11,518 nt of DNA. Source: Candidatus Woesearchaeota archaeon. Lineage in GTDB: Archaea; Nanobdellota; Nanobdellia; Woesearchaeales; GW2011-AR9. Positions within the stretch are counted from its first letter, which is position 1; every line of letters starts with the position of its first letter. The position numbers and the translations under genes were made by a program. The stretch is from contig JABMOA010000059.1 in NCBI GenBank assembly GCA_013204355.1, positions 1 to 11,518 on the forward strand, read 5' to 3'. Under the pieces are notes generated by a model. The model saw only the letters and a program-made list of their open reading frames with translations. It was not told where the DNA came from and searched no databases. Positions 6,530-11,518 of this stretch are shown in pieces.

Positions 6530-6540
6530 TATATATAAAA
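6530..6540. promoter_or_regulatory. Shared TATA element between the Cys-rich and glutaredoxin genes
   Basis: CTATATATAAAA reads as a TATA box on both strands. Plus strand: a BRE-like CGAAAA lies upstream (6522-6527) and the box centre (~6535) is 26 nt from the ATG at 6561. Minus strand: the centre is 26 nt from the ATG at 6509. Both spacings equal the expected distance to the transcription start, so both mRNAs could be leaderless, although the minus gene also has a GAGGT before its start. Confidence 0.5.
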
Positions 6541-6560
6541 CTACCGTTATCATGTATAAA

Positions 6561-6818
6561 ATGGACATAATTATCTATACAATTGTTGCTTGCCCTTGGT
6601 GTGATAAGTTAAGGGACTGGCTAAAAAAGAAAAATTTAGCATTTAAGGAGTTTGATTTAAAGGAAAGCCCTTCTGCAAGAGATGACATGTTAGAAAAATC
6701 AAACCAGTTAGCAACACCAGTCACAGACATTGATGGTGAAATCATTGTTGGATTTGATGTAGAACATTTAGAAATTGCAATTGAAAAGGCTAAAGCGAAA
6801 GAATTTATTCAACAATAA
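6561..6818 (+). CDS. Glutaredoxin-like thiol-disulfide oxidoreductase
   Basis: 85 aa from the ATG at 6561. The thioredoxin-fold signature is clear: beta strand DIIIYTIVA, active site CPWC (C11, C14), cis-proline motif ATPVTDIDG (51-59) and VGFD (63-66), all at the usual spacing for glutaredoxins of this short NrdH/archaeal type. It would act in the cytoplasm, reducing disulfides or mixed disulfides; whether the electron donor is a low-molecular-weight thiol or a thioredoxin reductase is not visible. A second ATG at 6552 would add MYK; I prefer 6561 because it sits ~26 nt after the TATA centre and gives the typical N-terminus. The 3' end overlaps the convergent cupredoxin-like gene by 14 nt (6805-6818). 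Confidence 0.88.
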   Translation: MDIIIYTIVACPWCDKLRDWLKKKNLAFKEFDLKESPSARDDMLEKSNQLATPVTDIDGEIIVGFDVEHLEIAIEKAKAKEFIQQ

Positions 6819-7374
6819 TTTTTCCTATTCTTCCAATAACCACAGAATCTACATAGACAAATGTCCCTTTGCTGTTAAAATCCCATGTGAATGTTTGATC
6901 TTGTTCTAACATAGGACTTCGCATATTTGATAATGATCTTACTCCATACACAAGAGATTTTGTTTGTGGCCTTTTGTTAATCCATTGCACTGTTTCCCCT
7001 TGATGGATGTTCAACGTTTGGGGTTTGAATCCTTCGTGTGTGATTAAAATTGTTTTTGTTGTTTGTGGTTTTTCTATTAAAGGAAGAATTTCTTTTTGTT
7101 CAGTTATTAGTTCTGAAACTAAAGGTTGAATTTCAGTAATTATATCTCTTTGCTCAATAATTTTGGTTGGGCGTTTTGATAGATCTATGAGTCCATGCGT
7201 ATTTACATTAAATTGAGGAATAAATTGAATCTTAGGAATTTGTGGAGTCATTGAGAACACTAGTTTGTTAGAATAAATATTCGGGTTAAATGGTGCAAAG
7301 AATAATGAACTCGCTGAGACGATTTGACTCGTCATCAGTAGAACTATGAATAATACAATTATCTTTTTCAACAT
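6805..7374 (-). CDS. Secreted cupredoxin-like protein without copper ligands
   Basis: 189 aa from the ATG at 7374. Residues 1-22 form a signal peptide (MLKKII, hydrophobic core, then SASS). Residues 23-105 are a Pro/Gln/Ile-rich linker without a recognised domain. The C-terminal ~83 residues (107-189) look like a plastocyanin-type beta-sandwich: FKPQTLNIHQGETVQWINK resembles 'F.P..l.v..GdtVtW.N.D', and GTFVYVDSVVIGRIGKIIV resembles 'GtY.Y.C..H..M.G.I.V'. In that alignment the four copper ligands are replaced (first His by K139, Cys by D176, second His by V179, Met by R182). It is thus probably a structural or binding domain. It is the third gene of a minus-strand operon; its ribosome-binding AGGTGA contains the upstream gene's stop. 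A GTG at 7380 is an alternative start within that site. Confidence 0.72.
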   Translation of the reverse strand: MLKKIIVLFIVLLMTSQIVSASSLFFAPFNPNIYSNKLVFSMTPQIPKIQFIPQFNVNTHGLIDLSKRPTKIIEQRDIITEIQPLVSELITEQKEILPLIEKPQTTKTILITHEGFKPQTLNIHQGETVQWINKRPQTKSLVYGVRSLSNMRSPMLEQDQTFTWDFNSKGTFVYVDSVVIGRIGKIIVE

Positions 7375-7376
7375 CT

Positions 7377-8237
7377 TCACCTAATCATTGTTAATTGATG
7401 TTGTTCCGATATGTCATAATCATATGTGAAATCAACACTCAATGTTGTTTCATAGGAGCGTTGGTCATTTAAGAATGTTTTGCATACAACTTTTGTTTGT
7501 TGTTGCTTGGATTTTAATTCTACTCTACGTTTGTCAATAAGATGTTTTCCTACAAATTCACAGGTGATTGGTTTTCCACCTAATTTTCCGGTACCAAGAT
7601 TAATAAAGCCAACTTTACCATTTCCCCTATTAGAAAGGTCTACACGGAATTCTACACTTGCACCTGTTCCAGAAGGAAAGACAATTTGTTCCATGTTTGT
7701 TACAGCTAAAGGTGCGCCTTGGCCACCGTAAGAAGAACGTTCTTTTCTCTTACATCCTGAATCATAAGTATCGTAAAGATTAGGGTTAATACAAATGGTA
7801 TCTGTAAAATCTAAAGAAGAGTCGTAATGAATTTGAAGAAAATAAGGATTGTTATATTGTACAGAGTTTTGAAATAATTCATATGCTTCACCATCAAATT
7901 CAAAGAATTGTTTGTCTCCTCCCGGAATGAGAAGAGACCTTCCTTTCAATTCTTGAAATTCTTGATAATTAGGTTGCAATTTAAAATAGGAACCATCTAA
8001 CCCCACTAAAATGATACGTCCGTTTAGTGCATCATATGCTTGTTGATTTTCAATTCCTAAAATCAATTTAAAATTAGACCCAGGATAAAGTTTATCGGGA
8101 GGTGCATTGTCTAAGAATGATGTTTTCAATTGCCCCGTTCCTTGTTTGAAGTTGTAGGTTGTTGATTGATTTCCAGGACCTGAACCACAACCTATAAGGA
8201 AGATTGCAATTGTTAGTATGAGTAGTATTTTTTTCAT
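7377..8237 (-). CDS. Lipoprotein with two beta-sandwich-like modules
   Basis: 286 aa starting at the ATG at 8237. The N-terminus MKKILLILTIAIFLIGCG is a lipoprotein signal peptide with lipobox LIGC, Cys17 being the lipidated residue. The start is fixed by this signal peptide and by the ATGA overlap with the upstream stop, which suggests translational coupling; the frame extends to 8315 but that part is coding for the neighbour. The mature part has a first module (~35-165, YPGSNFKLILGIENQ, Cys pair C149/C162) and a second (~178-286, FRVDLSNRGNGKVG, Cys pair C226/C252, ending SVDFTYDYDISEQHQLTMIR). Both modules resemble the exterior part of the protein encoded just upstream, notably the FTYDY ending. 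No known family recognised; the beta-rich pattern suggests Ig/CARDB-like folds. Confidence 0.8.
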   Translation of the reverse strand: MKKILLILTIAIFLIGCGSGPGNQSTTYNFKQGTGQLKTSFLDNAPPDKLYPGSNFKLILGIENQQAYDALNGRIILVGLDGSYFKLQPNYQEFQELKGRSLLIPGGDKQFFEFDGEAYELFQNSVQYNNPYFLQIHYDSSLDFTDTICINPNLYDTYDSGCKRKERSSYGGQGAPLAVTNMEQIVFPSGTGASVEFRVDLSNRGNGKVGFINLGTGKLGGKPITCEFVGKHLIDKRRVELKSKQQQTKVVCKTFLNDQRSYETTLSVDFTYDYDISEQHQLTMIR

Positions 8238-10093
8238 TGTTTTATGGTTAAAGTTTTTTTTGCTGTTAATTGGTAATCGTAGGTAAATTCTGCAATAAAG
8301 GTTTTTGGCACCCATGGTTGATTAGAGAATTCTTGAGGATCTTTCAATTCTAAAGGTATACCTGTAATGGAACAGACAGGAAGCGCAATTGTTCGTTGTT
8401 CCAATTGTTTTACCGTAAATTGGTTTTCTGTTGGACCTTGTCTACAATTTTCGTTATCTGTTGTAAAACCTTCCAGATTAATGTTATAACTTTTAATTGC
8501 AGATATTTTTCCTGAACCTATATTTTGAATATTTGAACGAAGTAAAATATTTTTATAAATTGAATCTTCAATAATAATATTTTCTTTGGTATGACCTAAA
8601 TCAAAATTAATTCTTGCTAAGTCCGCAGGCGATTTTGATTTCCCATCACGAATTTTTTGTGTGATTTGTGTTTTCTTTAATTCTTCAATTTCTTTAACAG
8701 ATTTATTTCCGATGAATGCCCGTTCCAAACGAGCTTTTGAGTTTAAATCTTTCAAAGTTGCAATGATTTCAAAATCGTAACGTTCACCTTCAAGGGCTAC
8801 ACTAGGTTCACAATCAAAAGAGTTTTCGTATTCTCCGTCTATTTGAATTTTGTCATCAACACCCCTTATTTTTCCATCAACGTTTTTATAACTTCCTTTG
8901 CTTATGAATTTGCATATAACATCAATTTCTAATTTTTGATTCCGTGGGTTATCCAATTTAAAATCGGTCGTAATGGAATATGCCCCAGGACTATAAAATT
9001 GCGAGATTGATTTTGTATCAATTGTTAAGGTTGCACGTGTAGGTTTATCAATATTAGGGTCAATGTCTCCTGAAACGGAGTATGCTTGGTCTTTTTGTTT
9101 TTCTTGTTCTTGTTTGATACAATCATTAAATTCATTTGATCCTTCCTTGATGTCTTTGTTTAGACAAGTACTCTTGATTACCGAAGATTCTTGACGTTTT
9201 TTCACACATCCTGAAATATCACCTGTAAAACCTTCAGACCAAGAACACACAAAATTAGAATATGCAGGATTTTCTGCATCTGGTAATTGAGATTCAATTT
9301 GTTTTTGTGCATCAATTAATTCTTGTGGTCCAGGTAATGCTGATTCTGCAGTGCTATAAGCATCTGGTACTACACCAAATGTTAAGATTGAAATAATGTA
9401 AATGATTGCGACAAATTTTGAAATTGTAATTAAGAAATTTTCTTTTTTTGTTGCAAAAATTCCTAAGATCGCCCACCAAGGCGTAAATAAGACTAAATTT
9501 TTAACAAGCGGGTTTAGGGTGATGAAAAATGTTTTTTGAAGTAATGCAATCAAACCTAAGTTCAAAAAGAAAAATAATACAGGAACTAAACCAATTAATT
9601 CTCCTGATGAACCACCTGCAAAACTTCCTTTTTTTGATAGTTTACTATATAATCCATGCACAACCATGCCAATAAATAACGCAGGTGCCATTGCATAAAA
9701 TAAAATATCTGGATTCATAGAAGCGCCGTAGAAGATATACCATACCCAAAATAATGTTGTTAATACGATTCCTCTTGCTTTGAAGATAAAGATGGACGAA
9801 TAGAACATGAAGATTGTCCCTATTAAAATTGTTAAGGTTGTATTGTTTACAAACCCTTGAAAGAAAAATGTTACAAGACCACCGATAAATAAGATGAATC
9901 CAGGATCGCCAATTGCATTTACAACTTGACCACCTGCTGCTGCACCTGCACCCCAGACAGCTCCTTTGACTGCGCCACCTGCAGAAGATGCTGCACTTCC
10001 TAAACCGGATGCACCTGAAGCTGCTTTTGCACCCGCGGAACCTGCTTTCGTTGCTAGTTGTCCTGCTATTGCTCCAATTCCTGGTTTAGCCAT
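8234..10093 (-). CDS. Polytopic membrane protein with Gly/Ala-rich N-terminus and exterior beta modules
   Basis: 619 aa; I cannot name a family. Residues 1-60 are low complexity, almost only Gly, Ala, Ser and Val with a few Lys. About seven hydrophobic segments follow (roughly 65-82, 86-104, 109-123, 130-149, 166-186, 198-214, 222-242). A long hydrophilic C-terminal region then has C283, C296, C310 and C325 in a helical stretch, a first beta module (~350-460, C394/C428) and a second (~505-619, C550/C574, ending FIAEFTYDYQLTAKKTLTIKQ). Paired cysteines suggest that this region is outside the cell. The GAGGT ribosome-binding site lies 7 nt before the ATG. First gene of a three-gene operon, overlapping the lipoprotein gene by 4 nt; the shared modules suggest that the products interact or arose by duplication. 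Possible role: core of a surface complex; this is inference only. Confidence 0.8.
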   Translation of the reverse strand: MAKPGIGAIAGQLATKAGSAGAKAASGASGLGSAASSAGGAVKGAVWGAGAAAGGQVVNAIGDPGFILFIGGLVTFFFQGFVNNTTLTILIGTIFMFYSSIFIFKARGIVLTTLFWVWYIFYGASMNPDILFYAMAPALFIGMVVHGLYSKLSKKGSFAGGSSGELIGLVPVLFFFLNLGLIALLQKTFFITLNPLVKNLVLFTPWWAILGIFATKKENFLITISKFVAIIYIISILTFGVVPDAYSTAESALPGPQELIDAQKQIESQLPDAENPAYSNFVCSWSEGFTGDISGCVKKRQESSVIKSTCLNKDIKEGSNEFNDCIKQEQEKQKDQAYSVSGDIDPNIDKPTRATLTIDTKSISQFYSPGAYSITTDFKLDNPRNQKLEIDVICKFISKGSYKNVDGKIRGVDDKIQIDGEYENSFDCEPSVALEGERYDFEIIATLKDLNSKARLERAFIGNKSVKEIEELKKTQITQKIRDGKSKSPADLARINFDLGHTKENIIIEDSIYKNILLRSNIQNIGSGKISAIKSYNINLEGFTTDNENCRQGPTENQFTVKQLEQRTIALPVCSITGIPLELKDPQEFSNQPWVPKTFIAEFTYDYQLTAKKTLTIKQ

Positions 10094-10099
10094 CTATAT

Positions 10100-10140
10100 A
10101 CCTCAGTGTAGAATAAATGTTTATGCTTAATAAATATATC
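10100..10140 (-). promoter_or_regulatory. Promoter and ribosome-binding site of the surface operon
   Basis: On the minus strand GATATATTTA (10131-10140) is a TATA-like box whose spacing predicts transcription from about 10109. GAGGT at 10104-10100 then lies just inside the transcript and 6-7 nt before the ATG at 10093. The gap 10094-10248 otherwise holds only the terminator region of the next gene. Confidence 0.5.
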
Positions 10141-10141
10141 T

Positions 10142-10169
10142 AAAAAATAGAAAAGAAAAAAAAAGAAAT
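10142..10169 (-). terminator. T-rich terminator after the LNR-like lipoprotein gene
   Basis: Read on the minus strand this stretch is a run of T broken only by C and A, with one T-run of nine. It begins about 80 nt after the lipoprotein gene's stop and ends next to the TATA box of the following operon. No strong hairpin precedes it, as in archaeal T-stretch terminators. Confidence 0.45.
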
Positions 10170-10248
10170 TAATTGATTTTTGCTGCTACATGACATTCAT
10201 CACCTGTAAAACTAGTTACAAGTAATTATTTTTTCCCGTTGTGCCAAG

Positions 10249-11463
10249 TCATGAATAAATACAAAACTCAACAGAATGTTCGCCACCTGCATAAGATTGA
10301 TACAACACTTGTGAAACAGATATTTGTTTGCCATCACCTAAACTATAAGTATCACCAGATTGTAATTTATTAGTTAGTTCATCATTCACTTGAAATTTAG
10401 CATAAACATTATCAATATAGATAGCATTTACATCATAGATTTTATCTCCATTACTCACCTTGGTACTACCACCTTCAAGTACATATCCACATCCTGGAAG
10501 CATAGCATCACTAATACAAAACTCAACAGAATGTTCGCCACCTGCAAAACTTTGATAAGTTATTTGTGAAACAGATATTTGTTTGCCATCACCTAAACTA
10601 TAATAACCACCATTTTGTATTTTATTAGTTACTTTGCCATTAACAATGAATTTAACAGAAACCTTATCAATATATATTGCATCTACATCATAGATTTTAT
10701 CTCCATTACTTCCCTTGATACTATCACCTACAAGTAATTTACTACAACCAAATTCAGGTAGTTTCTGCACGCCACAACCATATTGGGTTACAATTTCTCC
10801 TTTCGGTGAATTTGGACAAGTATCTGGCTGATTGTTCAAAACACCATCATTATCATCATCACCCATACAAAAATTATAACCTTTGTTAAGATTATCAATA
10901 CAAGAAGGATTTTTGACAGTTACATCACAATCATTAACTGTATTACATTTTTGAAGTTCTAAAGATTTTTTACAAGCACCATCTTTACATCCATTTTCAC
11001 ATTTATAATTTGTTGCAACTGGTTGTGTTCCATAACAGGTTACTTCTTCCACGGTGTTTGCATCTACACAAGAATCTGGATATGAAGCTGCGACGTCACC
11101 AGAAGCGTAATGTGATTCTACAACGCCTTTAACCATAATATCATCGCCATCGGAATCTGTACAATAAGGTCCGCTTTGTTTATCTTCTTTACAATCACCT
11201 TCATCCCATCCGCATGCTTCCGTATAACAATTTATTTTTGGATCATAGGAACCAGGAGAACCATCATCACACCAATTATCACCTAACCAATTTGGGTAAG
11301 GACACGTAACTTCACATTCGGAAGTAAATCCTTGACCTGCAAGATTTGCTTCACCTTTTGCTGTTTCTTTATCAACATCAACGGGTTTGTCAGAAACTTC
11401 ACCACATCCAGCTAGAATAAACATAACTGCAATAACACTAACAATTAAAACATATTTTTTCAT
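10249..11463 (-). CDS. Modular lipoprotein: LNR-like, Cys modules, Ca-binding segment and tandem repeats
   Basis: 404 aa. Signal peptide with lipobox LAGC (Cys20) anchors it outside the membrane. In order: an LNR (Lin-12/Notch repeat)-like motif at 50-91 (CPYPNW..NWCDDG..NC..EACGWDEGDC), where 'C.W D.GDC' is the hallmark; a Cys module CTDSDGDDIMVKG...CVD...VTCYG...CENGCKDGAC (101-164), a type common in surface proteins of DPANN archaea as I know them; a second Cys-rich stretch (173-199); DDDNDGVLNNQPDTCPNSPKG (202-222), a thrombospondin type 3-like calcium-binding segment; and two 85-residue-period tandem repeats (239-318 and 324-404), each with a Cys near its start and end. A GAGGTG ribosome-binding site precedes the ATG by 7 nt. 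Probable role: adhesion or surface structure. Monocistronic by its own promoter and terminator. Confidence 0.85.
   Translation of the reverse strand: MKKYVLIVSVIAVMFILAGCGEVSDKPVDVDKETAKGEANLAGQGFTSECEVTCPYPNWLGDNWCDDGSPGSYDPKINCYTEACGWDEGDCKEDKQSGPYCTDSDGDDIMVKGVVESHYASGDVAASYPDSCVDANTVEEVTCYGTQPVATNYKCENGCKDGACKKSLELQKCNTVNDCDVTVKNPSCIDNLNKGYNFCMGDDDNDGVLNNQPDTCPNSPKGEIVTQYGCGVQKLPEFGCSKLLVGDSIKGSNGDKIYDVDAIYIDKVSVKFIVNGKVTNKIQNGGYYSLGDGKQISVSQITYQSFAGGEHSVEFCISDAMLPGCGYVLEGGSTKVSNGDKIYDVNAIYIDNVYAKFQVNDELTNKLQSGDTYSLGDGKQISVSQVLYQSYAGGEHSVEFCIYS
10252..10746 (-). repeat. Two 255-bp tandem repeats inside the lipoprotein gene
   Basis: The second half of the gene is a direct duplication with a 255-bp period (roughly 10507-10746 and 10252-10491). 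Identical DNA blocks of 31 nt (10261 and 10516) and 39 nt (10309-10347 and 10564-10602) are shared. At protein level both copies carry SNGDKIYDV, AIYID, YSLGDGKQISVSQ and AGGEHSVEFCI. Confidence 0.92.
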
Positions 11464-11474
11464 AATTAAACACC

Positions 11475-11495
11475 TCTATTACAATGTGTAATAGA
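11475..11495. promoter_or_regulatory. 21-bp palindrome over the lipoprotein transcription start, operator candidate
   Basis: Perfect 9-bp arms TCTATTACA and TGTAATAGA are separated by 3 nt. The palindrome lies between the TATA-like box (11504-11513) and the start codon, is centred on the predicted transcription start (~11482) and overlaps the first two bases of the GAGGTG ribosome-binding site. Its position suits repressor binding; a 5'-UTR hairpin is less likely, since only part would be transcribed. Confidence 0.55.
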
Positions 11496-11503
11496 AATAT
11501 CTT

Positions 11504-11513
11504 TTTTAAATAT
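11504..11513 (-). promoter_or_regulatory. TATA-like box of the LNR-like lipoprotein gene
   Basis: Minus-strand TATTTAAAAA lies about 45 nt before the ATG, predicting a transcript start near 11482 and a ~20-nt leader that contains the GAGGTG ribosome-binding site (11476-11471). Confidence 0.45.
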
Positions 11514-11518
11514 GTGTT

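Noticed and set aside
7480..7731. Open frame on the plus strand inside the lipoprotein gene
   Set aside because: Antisense to a gene with a clear signal peptide; no initiation signals and no family resemblance.
8238..8315. 26-residue extension of the FTYDY lipoprotein
   Set aside because: It would hide the lipoprotein signal peptide, and the stretch is the coding end of the neighbouring membrane protein.
10252..10746. CRISPR-like or mobile repeat
   Set aside because: Only two copies, 255-bp period, in-frame and inside one protein; it is a domain duplication.

Overview
The window is AT-rich and looks archaeal. The best-placed promoters are BRE/TATA-like boxes about 25-30 nt ahead of the start codons, some giving leaderless or nearly leaderless starts. 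Other genes carry GAGG/GAGGTG ribosome-binding sites. Intergenic gaps are tiny, and the surface proteins (LGC-type lipoproteins, CTDSDG-type Cys modules, a Notch/LNR-like motif) resemble those I associate with DPANN archaea such as Woesearchaeota or Pacearchaeota. That placement is an inference; no rRNA or marker gene is present.

Left part (1-5020): a metabolic cluster. In order: the C-terminal end of an aspartate/glutamate racemase, a glutathione-synthase-like ATP-grasp ligase, a divergent M55 D-aminopeptidase (DppA), a C39-like papain-fold protein that appears to lack its catalytic Cys and His, a GCS2-family glutamate-cysteine-ligase-like carboxylate-amine ligase, and a class II glutamine-amidotransferase-like hydrolase with Cys2 as nucleophile. 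Two amide-bond-forming enzymes together with a racemase, a D-aminopeptidase and a possible gamma-glutamyl hydrolase suggest a pathway that makes and trims a small gamma-glutamyl or D-amino-acid-containing peptide or amide. This is the strongest candidate for an undescribed system here; its product is unknown.

Middle part (5021-6818): a membrane-anchored GH3 enzyme related to NagZ (N-acetylglucosaminidase) with its nucleophile Asp and Asp/His dyad kept, a small six-cysteine membrane-anchored protein, and a CPWC glutaredoxin. The last two diverge from one TATA element. A peptidoglycan-type glycosidase displayed outside a cell that probably has no peptidoglycan hints at action on bacterial walls.

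Right part (6805-11463, all minus strand): a three-gene operon encoding a polytopic membrane protein with a Gly/Ala-rich N-terminus and two beta-sandwich-like exterior modules, a lipoprotein carrying a paralogous pair of modules, and a secreted cupredoxin-like protein without copper ligands. Upstream, under its own promoter with a 21-bp palindrome over the expected transcription start, is a modular lipoprotein: LNR-like motif, Cys modules, a calcium-binding thrombospondin type 3-like segment and two 85-residue tandem repeats. Together these look like a cell-surface assembly.

No tRNA, rRNA, CRISPR array, transposase or attachment site was seen.
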